Shown here: in pieces, positions 1-9,330 of the stretch | Layout: each line of letters starts with the position of its first letter | Numbering within the stretch: the first letter of the stretch is position 1 | Program-made: the position numbers and the translations under genes | Source of the DNA: Sphingobacteriales bacterium | Lineage (GTDB): Bacteria > Bacteroidota > Bacteroidia > Chitinophagales > UBA2359 | Direction: 5' to 3' | Assembly (NCBI GenBank): GCA_016711285.1 | Contig: JADJTG010000002.1 | Span: forward strand, 682,001-746,000 | DNA: 64,000 bases | The notes under the pieces: model-generated | Seen by the model: the letters and a program-made list of their open reading frames with translations, nothing else | Databases searched by the model: none | What the model was told of the DNA's origin: nothing

Positions 1-211
1 TGGTAAAAGGACCGGCGGCATCGTTGCCGACAAAAATATGGGTAGCCACAAAATTTGCTCCGCAATTATCGGTATCCGTCCAGGCAATTTCTACACCGCC
101 GCCGCTTACATTATGTACACATTGCAAAATAGGTGCACTATGCTGCGCACGCAAGGCGGTAAAACTGCCCAGCAACAATAAAATTATGGTAAAATAAAAA
201 ACAGGTTTCAT
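1..211 (-). CDS. Secreted protein, N-terminal fragment (runs off the window)
   Basis: The ATG at 211 opens a reading frame that continues past base 1, so only about 70 residues are visible. They begin with a typical signal peptide: MKP, a hydrophobic stretch FYFTIILLLLGSF, then an A-x-A-like site at ALRAQ. The mature start reads HSAPILQCVHNVSGGGVEIAW, which resembles the first strands of a fibronectin-III-like or Ig-like beta domain, as is common in T9SS cargo. No function can be assigned without the rest. It lies downstream of the M16 peptidase gene on the same strand with a gap of 139 bases. Confidence 0.7.
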   Translation of the reverse strand, partial: MKPVFYFTIILLLLGSFTALRAQHSAPILQCVHNVSGGGVEIAWTDTDNCGANFVATHIFVGNDAAGPFT

Positions 212-350
212 TATCGTAATGTTAAAAACGACATCTATATCGTATTATTACTTTCATCTAAAAAAAAATATCCTGATAAATTTCGGCGGCGTATTCAATT
301 TGCAAAATTATCAAAAAATAATATTACTCGTATTCAACAAGCTGTATTTA

Positions 351-1661
351 TCATATATTTGTTATATCTTTTACACCACCTACTACTACTTGCGACATAT
401 TTTGAGGCTGTAAATAAAGTTGCGCCACCTCTTGTATGCGCTTTGCACTGATGGTTTGTATATCGTACTCAAAATTCGCCAACTCATTCGTAGGTTCAAA
501 GCCGTTCAATACATTGTTGCGCAAAGTATTCAGGCTGTTGAATACGCCGTCTATCCAGTGCAAGCTATTGCCTAAAATATAATTGCGCACCATTTCTATT
601 TCTTTCTTTGGAGGCGGTTTATCTAAAAAACGTTGTATCACTACATTTATTTCTTTTAAGGCTTTCGGCGTAACTGCATTGCCGGTTTCTGCCGATAAAG
701 ACCAATAGGCGGCATTCAGGAAATAAGATATTTGCGTATAAATTCCGTAGGTATATCCTTTTTGTTCGCGTAGGCGCGTCATCAGGCGCGAGCCGAAAAA
801 GCCGCCCAAAATGGTATTGGCAAAAAACAGTGCATTACTGTCGGGGTGCTGCTGGCGAATAGTGGGCATACCCCATACTATGGAGCATTGCGGCGAGGCG
901 GAAAGGTGTTTTTGTTTTTGCTGCGGGCGATATTTTGTGTATGTCGGGTAGGCTTTTTCGTCAAAGACGGGCTGGTCGGGTTTGCCCCAGTTGTCGCTGC
1001 CGAAAGTTTGATTGAGGAGTTGCTGCCAGTATGCAGGCACAGCTCCGGCAACAAAAATAGTGCAACGCGCCGGCGTGTAGTGTGTTTGGTAAAAATGAAG
1101 AAGCTGCTCACGGTGCAGGGCTTTGATGTCGGTGGCGCGGGTGAGATAGCCATAGGGTGTGCTGCCGCCCAATACCATAGATTGCAGCCATTGAGAAGCA
1201 ATATAATCACTGTCGCTTTTGCGTATTTGCAGCGATTGCAATTCTTTATTTTGGAGCAGCACCAACTCCGTTTCCGGAAAAACAGCTTCGCACACGAGGT
1301 GCTGCAACAGAGGCAATACGCGCTCAAAATGCTGCGATAATCCGTTGAGTGTAATGCTGCTGTAATCGTAGCCATCGGTGGTGCTGAGTTGGCAGCCCCA
1401 TTGTTCTACCGCTTCGCTGATGTCAAATGCGGAATAGCGCACAGTGCCGTCATCAAGGAGGCTGTTGCAAAAAGAAGCCACCTGTGGTGCCGACTCGTGC
1501 CGCCGCGCCGCCGCAAATACCAACTCTATACTGAACAAAGGAAAAGTAGTGGCGGGAATACCATATACCTCAATGCCGTTGTCTAAATAAAAATGTGAGT
1601 AAGACGGAAAACGCAAAGGCGGAAAAGGCTGCAAAGCGGGGGCAAGATGTCGTTGTAGCAT
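351..1661 (-). CDS. M16-family peptidase homologue lacking the zinc site
   Basis: A 436-residue protein with the two-halved M16 fold. The C-terminal half carries the arginine-tyrosine pair used for substrate binding, in GSRLMTRLREQKGYTYGI. The N-terminal half, where a catalytic M16 protein has HxxEH, reads CNSLLDDGT at about residues 65-73, with no histidine or glutamate at the metal positions. It therefore looks like the non-catalytic partner of an M16B heterodimer, as in the mitochondrial processing peptidase arrangement. No signal peptide is evident. In many Bacteroidota the HxxEH partner is adjacent; here neither neighbour is an M16 protein, so the partner must be elsewhere or absent. The family call is firm; the pairing is inference. 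Confidence 0.88.
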   Translation of the reverse strand: MLQRHLAPALQPFPPLRFPSYSHFYLDNGIEVYGIPATTFPLFSIELVFAAARRHESAPQVASFCNSLLDDGTVRYSAFDISEAVEQWGCQLSTTDGYDYSSITLNGLSQHFERVLPLLQHLVCEAVFPETELVLLQNKELQSLQIRKSDSDYIASQWLQSMVLGGSTPYGYLTRATDIKALHREQLLHFYQTHYTPARCTIFVAGAVPAYWQQLLNQTFGSDNWGKPDQPVFDEKAYPTYTKYRPQQKQKHLSASPQCSIVWGMPTIRQQHPDSNALFFANTILGGFFGSRLMTRLREQKGYTYGIYTQISYFLNAAYWSLSAETGNAVTPKALKEINVVIQRFLDKPPPKKEIEMVRNYILGNSLHWIDGVFNSLNTLRNNVLNGFEPTNELANFEYDIQTISAKRIQEVAQLYLQPQNMSQVVVGGVKDITNI

Positions 1662-1712
1662 AGATATAGTAGCAATTTTTTACTAAAAAACCGATGTGAA
1701 GCTATAACAAAA

Positions 1713-2924
1713 TCAGGAAGCGGCAGGCAAACCCAATAAATTGCGAATGTCTTCGCTTTCCAAAGTAGGGTATTTATCTTTTAAAATAAAACTGATACCG
1801 CCAATATACACTTGCTCTAAAATATCGGCATTATTAATAGTAGGGCGGATTATCATCGGGCGTTGCAAAAGGGGACCTTCGGTGTTTTGGTTGTAATTTT
1901 TAAGTGCTTTTCCTTCAAAAAGTGTATTGATGTACTTCCGAATGTCTATTCTTGAAAAGTCTTTCAGTTTTTTATCTAAGGCTTCGGTCATTTGTGTCAT
2001 AGACATCGCCTTTTTTTCCTGCATCATATCAAATAATACTTTGGATAAAATTTTTCGCTTTTCTATGTTTTTCTGATAGCGTGCCACTTGTTTCAAAAAT
2101 ACAGCTGCCTCCTTGCGCACGTCTTTGTGTGCTTCTGTTTTTACTGCTACCGCCATCACACCTTCTTTAAAATATACCATACTCGCTTTGCTTCTGTCGT
2201 CTTTTTCCACTTTTTCTACCAAATCCTTAAAAGACTCTACAAATTGCCGGAAAGAATTGAAGCCCATGCGTTTTTCCGAAAAAGAAGAGTCTAAGCGAAT
2301 TAAATCCTGCTTTAAGCCATATAGCGAAACGGGTTCTTCGCTGCTGCGCGATTTTATAAAACGCATCAACAATTCTTTGCCGTCTGTGGGGTCGAGCGGT
2401 TCGGCGAGCAAATCCGAAATAGGTGAGGCTTCTTCGGGTCTGCCGAGCAGTTCTTCCAAGGGCTTGAACTCCACACTGTTTATTTTTACCAAACGCCCCA
2501 CGCTGTGTTCAAATCCCATCGCGATTACTTCTTTGCTGCGCATACGCACGCGCTGAATAAGCGGCACAAAGTCGCTGTCGCCCGAGCCAATAACAATGGT
2601 GTTGATTTTCGGGTACATTTCCAAATGCTCCATTACATCTATCGCCAAGCGCACATCAGAGCCGTTTTTACCCTGCGAATTGGTTTCCGGCAAATGCACC
2701 AACTCAAAACCTTGCTGCATCAGCATACTTTGATATTGCATAAACATCGTCTTTGACCAGTCGGCATAAGCTCTTTTGATGGCAATATTGCCTTTGGTGG
2801 TGGCATAATCCACGATGGGTTCTATAAGTAGTGGGCGTGTTTTGGAAGGGTAAACGGTATCGGCAGAAAGGGCTAAATTTTCAAAATCTAAATAAATAGC
2901 TACGTTGTTGTTATTTTCGTTCAT
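1713..2924 (-). CDS. NYN-domain (PIN-like) nuclease with C-terminal LOTUS-like region
   Basis: A 403-residue protein. The N-terminal 150 residues form a NYN/LabA-type PIN-like domain. Acidic residues fall at the expected metal-binding places: D13 in IYLDFEN, D90 in KNGSDVRLAID, and D116/D118 in IGSGDSDFVPLI. NYN proteins are predicted or known endoribonucleases. The middle part (about 185-260, KELLMRFIKSR... onward) resembles an OST-HTH/LOTUS winged-helix RNA-binding domain, and the charged C-terminus may hold a second such helical unit. The product is probably cytoplasmic and acts on RNA. The nuclease fold is well supported; the target is unknown. The N-terminus MNENNNN is a low-complexity asparagine run. 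Confidence 0.85.
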   Translation of the reverse strand: MNENNNNVAIYLDFENLALSADTVYPSKTRPLLIEPIVDYATTKGNIAIKRAYADWSKTMFMQYQSMLMQQGFELVHLPETNSQGKNGSDVRLAIDVMEHLEMYPKINTIVIGSGDSDFVPLIQRVRMRSKEVIAMGFEHSVGRLVKINSVEFKPLEELLGRPEEASPISDLLAEPLDPTDGKELLMRFIKSRSSEEPVSLYGLKQDLIRLDSSFSEKRMGFNSFRQFVESFKDLVEKVEKDDRSKASMVYFKEGVMAVAVKTEAHKDVRKEAAVFLKQVARYQKNIEKRKILSKVLFDMMQEKKAMSMTQMTEALDKKLKDFSRIDIRKYINTLFEGKALKNYNQNTEGPLLQRPMIIRPTINNADILEQVYIGGISFILKDKYPTLESEDIRNLLGLPAAS

Positions 2925-3105
2925 GTTTGATGTGTGTTCAATTAAAATCTTTAATGATGTTTCTTTTTTTTCAAAAGGTAAAAAAGTTTGTTGTGCAGGG
3001 TGCTGCGTTTTGAAAAACTGAAAAACGGCGGCTTTTATACCATCACAAACAAAATAAAGAAGAATGGTATTTGGAAGTAAAATGGTAAAATCTGTGCCAA
3101 TTTTT

Positions 3106-4107
3106 TTATGTCTTTTCTAAAATATGTAAATACTCAATGGTGGCAGTGGCTTTGTGGCGGCGTTGGTGGTCGGTATCGGCTTTAAATCGCTGATAGGGCT
3201 GTTGCAGCAAATCGTATTTTCCGTATTTTTGGAGCAGTTGGCGCACTTGCTCCAAAGATAAGATGCCTTCGTTGTTGTAGCTTAAAAAAATATAGCGGAA
3301 ACGCGCCTGTTGCAACAAATATTCCAAGGCGGTGGCGGCTTCGTTGCGTTTGCAATATGCCGAGCGGTAATAATTGGGACGCAAACCGGTTTTTCCGGTC
3401 GGCTCAAAAGGTTCATACTGAGCAATGGTATTGAGCAAATGATAATTGGCTCCATATTGGCGGCTGTTGTAGGGAGGGTCTAAATACAGCACATCGCCTT
3501 CTATCTCATTGATAAGGACATTGGCATCGCTTTGCTTTACTTCATTGCGCTGCGGTGCTGTAATTTCAAAGGGAGCGGCACGCACATGCAAAGGTTTTTG
3601 AGCACTTTTTTTCAAATGTTTCAAATAAGCACCATACACCGAAGCGGTATTGGCGAGCAAATCTACCTGCTCCAACAGGGCGCACAACAAATGAAAATAC
3701 AGTGTTTCGCTGATGCTGCCCGCCCTGCGCCACTCCTCTATACGGCGGCGTATGGCATCTGTTTTTTTTCCGTTTTCATCGCTGAAATATTGGCGTTCGC
3801 CGTTGCCGCCTTTGCAATAATGCCTGAAAATAAAACCCGCTTCGCCCTCCAATTCATTGAGTTGCCGAAAAAAAACGGCAGCTTCCAGAGGCTCGGTATT
3901 GGCGATATAGTTTTGATTCAATACATAGCTGTAATATTCTACATCATTTACTATCAGTTTTTTAAAACGGCTTTTGAGGGTGCGTGCCACGATACCCGTG
4001 CCTGCAAACAACTCGGCGTAGGTGAGCATTTGCGTATCGCCCGCCACTTGTTCAATGGTGGAGGCAATAAAAGTAGAGAGCTTTTTTTTAGAGCCGATAT
4101 AATTCAT
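3106..4107 (-). CDS. D12-class adenine-N6 DNA methyltransferase
   Basis: The protein begins MNYIGSKKKLSTFI, the usual start of D12-class (Dam/M.FokI-like) methylases. ELFAGTGIVARTLKS is the SAM-binding FxGxG motif, and YLDPPYNSRQYGANYH contains the catalytic DPPY. It transfers a methyl group from SAM to adenine N6 in a DNA site that cannot be read from the sequence. The ATG at 4107 is chosen because the SAM-family motif starts there; an in-frame TTG at 4152 would add 15 unrelated residues. The gene upstream on the same strand, 119 bases away, encodes a possible PD-(D/E)XK nuclease, so a restriction-modification pair is plausible. An orphan regulatory methylase is the alternative. Confidence 0.88.
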   Translation of the reverse strand: MNYIGSKKKLSTFIASTIEQVAGDTQMLTYAELFAGTGIVARTLKSRFKKLIVNDVEYYSYVLNQNYIANTEPLEAAVFFRQLNELEGEAGFIFRHYCKGGNGERQYFSDENGKKTDAIRRRIEEWRRAGSISETLYFHLLCALLEQVDLLANTASVYGAYLKHLKKSAQKPLHVRAAPFEITAPQRNEVKQSDANVLINEIEGDVLYLDPPYNSRQYGANYHLLNTIAQYEPFEPTGKTGLRPNYYRSAYCKRNEAATALEYLLQQARFRYIFLSYNNEGILSLEQVRQLLQKYGKYDLLQQPYQRFKADTDHQRRHKATATIEYLHILEKT

Positions 4108-4226
4108 AACACGGCACGAAGGTAAGCATTTAGTAGCGGTAAAACGCTGCAAGTGCTACGGAAAGTAGCAGTTTAATCTTAAAAATTGTTTTTAAACCAA
4201 AAAAATGCTGTTTCTCCCGTTTTTTG

Positions 4227-4856
4227 CTACCGAATCACCCATATTATATCCGACAACGTGGGCTGTTCGCTCTCCAGCGGAAGGCGCACCAAATGCTCCG
4301 GCGAAAAATTTAGCATATACTCTTTGATACGGTTTTGAAGCAATGTGAGTTCGGCTTTCAGTTTCCAGTGTTCGCCATCGTTGCGGTATAAAACCAAAAA
4401 AAGGCGGTTTTTTAGATGAAAACGCTGCTCTTTGCTTTGTGACGTATATAGCCAGCGAATTAAATCGGATTTGTAGCGGCGGGCATCAAAAAGTGTTTTT
4501 CCGTATTGGCGCGGAAATACGCTGGTTTTATGGTCAAAAGGAATATCCTGAATATAAAAATCGCACAGACGGTCTTTGCGGTTGGGGGCGGCAACTACCT
4601 GCGGCTGGCTGCAAAAAAAATGTTCCACCGTGCGTGCCGACTGAAAATTGTACCAACGATTGAGGGCATAATGCTGAAGTAATTCAAACTGAGGGTGCTG
4701 TCGCAGCGACTCTAATCTTTGCATCAACTCATCAAAATAGAGGGTATCATAAATAAAACGAGTGGCTTGGTCTAATTCGTCATTTTGCACAACTCCCCAG
4801 CGATACGGAAATTTCCAACGTTTTTTCAGTTCTTGTTCTAATTCTATCACTTTCAT
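4227..4856 (-). CDS. Unknown protein with PD-(D/E)XK-like motif; possible restriction endonuclease
   Basis: A 209-residue basic protein that I do not recognise by family. At residues 98-111 it reads CDFYIQDIPFDHKT: D99, then D108-H-K110, a D-x8-D-x-K arrangement fitting the PD-(D/E)XK nuclease core, with E78 upstream as a possible further acidic residue. The following SVFPRQYGKT and the many aromatic and basic residues suit DNA contact. It precedes the D12 methylase gene on the same strand, the usual setting of a type II restriction gene. The ATG at 4856 is preferred over an in-frame TTG at 4874. The existence of the gene is likely; the nuclease role is inference from motif and context. Confidence 0.6.
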   Translation of the reverse strand: MKVIELEQELKKRWKFPYRWGVVQNDELDQATRFIYDTLYFDELMQRLESLRQHPQFELLQHYALNRWYNFQSARTVEHFFCSQPQVVAAPNRKDRLCDFYIQDIPFDHKTSVFPRQYGKTLFDARRYKSDLIRWLYTSQSKEQRFHLKNRLFLVLYRNDGEHWKLKAELTLLQNRIKEYMLNFSPEHLVRLPLESEQPTLSDIIWVIR

Positions 4857-4964
4857 AAAAAAAACAACAGCCAAACGGTGTAAGTAGTTAATATTTTTTT
4901 AATTGCATCAGCCAACAACCTGCCATATAAAAATCAGCAAATTTGAGTACAGCTTGCTGTGATT

Positions 4965-5632
4965 TTATTTAAGGGCTTGTGGCGAATCAAAAGAAAAAGT
5001 AAGCGTACCATCGGCATTGCGAATGATTTTCCAATCCTGCCGATAGATATTTTTTTTCTTATCCTGAAAGTTAAAAGATACCGACCTTATTTTACTTTTG
5101 AAAAAAGAAGCGTGTGTAAGAAAAGTGATTTTTTCCTGCGGTTTCAGATGCGTGGCATAAGGAAAAGCGGGGTCAAATTTGATTTCGGAACTATAGCCCA
5201 AATTGTACAATGCACCACCGACATTGCTGATGTTGATAAGATAATAAGCGGTGTCGTTTTGATGTTGTAAAGTGGCAGTGACGGCTAATTGCGGCGGCTC
5301 GTTGGTGGTAGCAGGTGGCAAGGATACAGGCGGCTCTGGATTTACATAGCGAAATGTATCACTGATATTCGGCTCAGGGGCGACAGTGGCGGCAAGCGGG
5401 GCTATGGGCAAAGTTTCTGAGTTTTTTGAGGGTTGCTGTTTTGCTTGTTTTCTTTTACTACAGCATTCAATTCTTTCAAACTTACTTCAATTTCAGCGGC
5501 AGGGTCGGGTTTATCTTCTTTCACCATAAATACCCCCAATAGCAGAACCATTACTGCCACCGCCGTATTGCGTAGTGTAGAAAGAGAGGGCATATAATCG
5601 CCCGAATTGTAGCCTGTGTTGCTCAGTTGCAT
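4965..5632 (-). CDS. Membrane-anchored hypothetical protein, apparently split by a frameshift
   Basis: Two overlapping frames look like one gene. The first (5632 down to 5402) has a short N-terminal segment, one membrane helix (NTAVAVMVLLLGVFMV) and a charged linker, then stops. The second (down to 4965) has no ATG, GTG or other good start: its only start option is a TTG at 5411 inside the first frame. It continues with a proline-rich linker and a beta-rich domain of about 110 residues. Adding one base to the six-base run at 5422-5427 fuses them through NPQKNSETLPIAPL. The whole would be a single-pass protein of roughly 220 residues with a periplasmic or extracellular C-terminal domain. No family recognised. 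Confidence 0.55.
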
Positions 5633-5682
5633 GCGTAGTAAAGTAGTTTCTCTCAAAAGCCCTGTCTTTGATTATTCCAAAA

Positions 5683-5715
5683 CATACAAGGCAAAAAATA
5701 TTTTTGCCCTGTATG
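5683..5715. repeat. Strong inverted repeat (terminator-like hairpin) in a 355-base gap
   Basis: Arms cataca-a-ggcaaaaa (5683-5697) and tttttgcc-c-tgtatg (5701-5715) pair over 15 positions with one mismatch around a three-base ATA loop. The gap 5633-5987 separates the uvrC stop from the start of the membrane-anchored gene. The hairpin lies about 270 bases after uvrC and 50 before the next start, so it may act as a late terminator or a leader structure. The rest of the gap is AT-rich with no gene visible. Confidence 0.55.
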
Positions 5716-5987
5716 TTCGTCAGTAGTGTAGTAGTAGCAATATCTTATTTATCAATAGTTCAATGTACTAATAATGAATAAGTTATTTATTTTTTAAAAC
5801 AAGACAGCCTTTATTTAAAAATTAGTTTTGCTCATATTATCCGACCACTTCAGAAGTTGTCTTTTGCTGTATAGACAACGCTTTGTGCAAACGACACCTA
5901 TATTTTACAATATTTAAGACATTTAATGTCATAAATATAAACTTATTTAGTTTTACCTATAAAAAAGGGTGAAAAAATTTCAAAATT

Positions 5988-7811
5988 TTATGTTTTTGTG
6001 GCAGAAAAATATGCCAATACAGCTTGCGCACTTTTGGCATCTACTACGGCACGGAGGGCGACGGCATCGGCGGCTTTTATTTTTTTGAGCGATTTAAAAT
6101 GTTGCCACAGTTTTTCGGCTTTGGCTTCGCCGATACCCGGAATTTCCAACAACTGCGATTGTAGCGTGCCTTTGCTGCGCTGCTGCCTGTGGAAAGTGAT
6201 GGCAAAGCGGTGTGCCTCGTTGCGTATTTGTTGCAGCAACTTGAGCGAGGGCGATTTTTTATCAATATACAAAGGCACGCTATCTTTGGGCACATAAATT
6301 TCCTCCAATCTTTTGGCAATGCCCACGATGGCGAATTTTCCGTTCAGTTCCAATTGTTCAATGCTTTGCATAGCGGCTTGGAGTTGCCCTTTGCCTCCAT
6401 CAATAATAACAAGTTGGGGCAGTGGTTTTTCTTCGTCGAGCAGGCGGCGGTATCTGCGCCATACAATTTCGCTCATAGAAGCAAAATCATCAATGCCTGT
6501 CACGGTTTTGATATTAAAATGACGGTATTCACTTTTAGCGGGTTTTCCTTCTTTGAAACACACCATAGAAGCCACCGGATAGCTACCCTGAAAATTAGAA
6601 TTGTCAAAACATTCAATGTGCAAGGGTATTTCGGTGAGGCGGAGGTCTTTTTTGAGTTGGTTCAGGGTATCAAAACTGCGCTGTGCATAGTTTTTTTCGC
6701 CTTGTTTGAGCCATTTTTGTTGTTTGTAATAGAGGGCATTGCGCACCGCCAAATCCAGTAATTTCTTTTTATCGCCGAGTTTCGGAACATTTACTTTGGT
6801 GTTTTTTTCGGGAAATTCTACTTCAAAAGGAACTAAAATTTCTTCGGAGTGGCTGTTGCTTTGGAGGCGCAATTCCTGCATGGCGATGAGCAAAAGGCTT
6901 TCGGGGCTTTCTTCCAACTGCGGCACTAATTCAAGGGCTTTGGTTTGAATAATAGAGCCGTTGGCAATGCGCAAATAATTAACAATAAAGTATTTATCAT
7001 CAGCAGCCACTCCAAATACATCAATATTGTGCAAAGTAGGATTTACCACCGTCGATTTGCTTTGATAATTGCCGAGCAAGTTGGCTTTTTCTTTTAAATA
7101 TTGTGCTTTTTCAAAATCTAAATCGGTGGCGGCTTTTGTCATTTCCTGCTGCAACTCGCGCAATACGCCCGCTACATTGCCTTTTAAAATATGCCTCAAC
7201 TGCGAAATAATGTGCAAATAATCTGCCTCCGACTGCAAGGCGGCGCAAGGGGCTTTGCAATTGCCGATATGATACTCCAAACAGGGGCGGAATTTTTTTT
7301 TGCGGATATTTTCGGGGGTAAGGAGCAGATTGCAAGTGCGGAGCGGGAATGATTTTTTTAAAAACTCCAAAATTTCGGCGGCTTGGTGCATAGAAGGAAA
7401 AGGACCTAAATACTCCGAACCATCGCGGCGGAAATGGCGTGTGAGGATAAGACGCGGAAATTCTTCTTTTTTGATACAGATATACGGATAGGTTTTGTCG
7501 TCTTTGAGCAATACATTGTAGCGCGGCTGCAATTGTTTGATGAGGGTATTTTCTAACAGCAAAGCATCTTGTTCGCTTTCTACTACCGTAAACTGAATGT
7601 CGGCAATATGGCTCACCATCACGCGGGTTTTGCCTTGCTGTTGTTGGGGGTACGACACAAAATAAGAAGCCACTCTTTTTTTCAGACTTTTGGCTTTTCC
7701 TACATAAATAACTGTGCCTATGTGGTTCAAAAAGCGATACACACCGGGTTCGTCGGGCAGTGCGCTCTGAATTTGATGATAAATGGCAAGTGGCGACTGG
7801 TGATTGTTCAT
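5988..7811 (-). CDS. uvrC: Excinuclease ABC subunit C
   Basis: A 607-residue UvrC, normal length. The protein makes the two incisions flanking a lesion in the UvrABC nucleotide-excision repair complex. Order of domains: GIY-YIG nuclease (about 15-95, PGVYRFLNHIGTVIYVGKAK), the cysteine cluster region (CNLLL...CLEYHIGNCKAPC, about 160-190), the UvrB-interacting UVR segment (about 205-245, DFEKAQYLKEKANLL), the RNase H-like endonuclease domain (about 380-540, including ECFDNSNFQGS and VIIDGGKGQL), and a C-terminal helix-hairpin-helix pair (LLEIPGIGEAKAEKLWQHF). The ATG at 7811 gives a start matching the family. It stands alone between bioB and the small membrane gene, all on the minus strand. 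Confidence 0.98.
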   Translation of the reverse strand: MNNHQSPLAIYHQIQSALPDEPGVYRFLNHIGTVIYVGKAKSLKKRVASYFVSYPQQQQGKTRVMVSHIADIQFTVVESEQDALLLENTLIKQLQPRYNVLLKDDKTYPYICIKKEEFPRLILTRHFRRDGSEYLGPFPSMHQAAEILEFLKKSFPLRTCNLLLTPENIRKKKFRPCLEYHIGNCKAPCAALQSEADYLHIISQLRHILKGNVAGVLRELQQEMTKAATDLDFEKAQYLKEKANLLGNYQSKSTVVNPTLHNIDVFGVAADDKYFIVNYLRIANGSIIQTKALELVPQLEESPESLLLIAMQELRLQSNSHSEEILVPFEVEFPEKNTKVNVPKLGDKKKLLDLAVRNALYYKQQKWLKQGEKNYAQRSFDTLNQLKKDLRLTEIPLHIECFDNSNFQGSYPVASMVCFKEGKPAKSEYRHFNIKTVTGIDDFASMSEIVWRRYRRLLDEEKPLPQLVIIDGGKGQLQAAMQSIEQLELNGKFAIVGIAKRLEEIYVPKDSVPLYIDKKSPSLKLLQQIRNEAHRFAITFHRQQRSKGTLQSQLLEIPGIGEAKAEKLWQHFKSLKKIKAADAVALRAVVDAKSAQAVLAYFSATKT

Positions 7812-7967
7812 TATCCGTTTTTATATACAAAACAAAATACGGATAGTTTTTAAAATATAGTGTAGGAGGGAATGTTTTTTTTGTCGGGGAAATATATATA
7901 CAACGCCGCTGCCCTTTTCTTTTTTCGGAAAAGCGGCGGCGGCATTTTTGTTTTTGTTAGTATTTTT

Positions 7968-8975
7968 TCACACTATATCCGGCGTTTGTGCTTTTTCGCT
8001 TTGTGTTTGCTGGTGTGTAAAAGGCTGCATCGGCAGCAGCCCCAAAGTTTCAAAAAGGGCTTGGTCGTCGTTGAAATCGGGGTTGGGGGTGGTGAGGAGT
8101 TTGTCGCCTGCAAAAATAGAGTTGGCTCCTGCCATAAAACAAAGGGCTTGCTCGGTGGCACTCATATCCATACGCCCTGCCGACAGGCGCACCATAGATG
8201 CGGGCATCGCCAATTTTGCGGTGGCAATAGTGCGCAACATATCCCATATTGCTACGCGGTGGCGGTTTTCGAGGGGAGTGCCTTCTACGCTCACCAAAGC
8301 ATTGACGGGTACGGATTCGGGGTGTTGGGGCTGGTTGGCGAGGGTCATTATCATTTGCACGCGGTCGGTGGCACTTTCGCCCATACCTATAATGCCGCCA
8401 CTGCACACGCTGAGTTTGGCTTTGCGCACATGGGCGAGGGTATTGAGGCGGTCTTGGTAGCTGCGGGTAGAGATGATTTCGCCATAAAATTCTTCGGAGC
8501 TGTCCAAATTGTGGTTGTAGGCGTATAAGCCGGCTTCTTTGAGGCGTTGGGCTTGCTGTTCGGTGAGCATACCGAGTGTGCAGCATACCTCCATACCGAG
8601 TGCATTTACGCCCTGCACCATTCCCAGCACACGGTCAAAATCGCGGTTGTCGCGCACTTCGCGCCACGCTGCCCCCAAACAAAAACGCGAAGCACCGCCC
8701 GCTTTGGCTTCCTGTGCTTTTTGCACAACTTCGTCCACTTCCAGCAGGCGGTGTGTTTTTATGTTGGTGTGGTAGCGGGCGGCTTGCGGGCAGTAGGCGC
8801 AGTCTTCGGGGCAGCCGCCGGTTTTGATGGATAGCAGCGAAGACACCTGCACCTCGCGCGGGTTGAAATAGCGGCGGTGGGCTTGTGCTGCCTGAAAGAT
8901 GAGTTCGAGCAGGGGCAGTTGATATACATCGTAGAGTTCCTGAAAGGTCCAGTCGTGACGAAGGGGTGTATGCAT
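7968..8975 (-). CDS. bioB: Biotin synthase
   Basis: A 335-residue radical-SAM enzyme that inserts sulphur into dethiobiotin to make biotin. The radical-SAM cluster motif is C55-x3-C59-x2-C62 in [13 protein letters not shown]. Other family landmarks are [26 protein letters not shown] and [13 protein letters not shown]. Near the C-terminus lies [10 protein letters not shown], with the conserved arginine that binds the auxiliary [2Fe-2S] cluster. No other bio gene is in the window, so it is a lone biotin gene here. The 21-bp repeat array lies directly upstream, so bioB transcription must start in the 200 bases between array module and ATG; a -7 type box is found at 9034-9041. Confidence 0.97.
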   Translation of the reverse strand: MHTPLRHDWTFQELYDVYQLPLLELIFQAAQAHRRYFNPREVQVSSLLSIKTGGCPEDCAYCPQAARYHTNIKTHRLLEVDEVVQKAQEAKAGGASRFCLGAAWREVRDNRDFDRVLGMVQGVNALGMEVCCTLGMLTEQQAQRLKEAGLYAYNHNLDSSEEFYGEIISTRSYQDRLNTLAHVRKAKLSVCSGGIIGMGESATDRVQMIMTLANQPQHPESVPVNALVSVEGTPLENRHRVAIWDMLRTIATAKLAMPASMVRLSAGRMDMSATEQALCFMAGANSIFAGDKLLTTPNPDFNDDQALFETLGLLPMQPFTHQQTQSEKAQTPDIV

Positions 8976-9033
8976 GGGGCGTAATGTTTTTTATATGTAT
9001 AAGTTGGTATAGAGGTTTATTTTATTTCGTTTT

Positions 9034-9041
9034 CAAATGTA
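9034..9041 (-). promoter_or_regulatory. Candidate -7 promoter box of bioB
   Basis: Reading on the minus strand gives TACATTTG, matching the Bacteroidota -7 consensus TAnnTTTG, 58 bases before the bioB ATG. A second match, TATATTTG, lies at 9105-9112. No clear -33 TTG element is at the right spacing for either. Confidence 0.4.
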
Positions 9042-9175
9042 TGTTTTGCTTTTAATTTGAATGTTCTTGTTTTTTAATATGCAGCTTTGCTTTCAAAATC
9101 TGCGCAAATATAATTAAAACTTGCATTACGACACCTTTGCAATGTCGGTAAGGTAATGAAACGTTTTCATCGGCA

Positions 9176-9323
9176 TCTGAGCATTCCAACTTTGACAAAA
9201 TTTGGAACTTTATCAAAGCTAAAAACTGCTCCTCAACGTTTGATCATTACAACTTTGACAAAATTTGGAACTTTGTCAAAGTTAAAAACCACTCCTTACA
9301 CCCCCTTACCCCCTCAAAAGGGG
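9176..9323. repeat. Left flank of the array: two hairpin modules
   Basis: Two tandem copies of a module that pairs AACTTTGACAAA with TTTGTCAAAGTT around ATTTGGAAC. Copy 1 (9188-9233) has two substitutions in the second arm; copy 2 (9251-9296) is perfect. Copy 2 continues into a C-rich tail ending in CCCCTCAAAAGGGG (to 9323), itself a small hairpin. The junction between the copies (about 9228-9248) is one diverged 21-base unit similar to the array units that follow. The right end of the array carries the same module and tail. Confidence 0.85.
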
Positions 9324-9330
9324 CAATGCG

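Noticed and set aside
7872..8528. 218-residue plus-strand frame opposite bioB
   Set aside because: Antisense shadow of bioB; Gly/His/Val-rich composition typical of reverse-frame translation.
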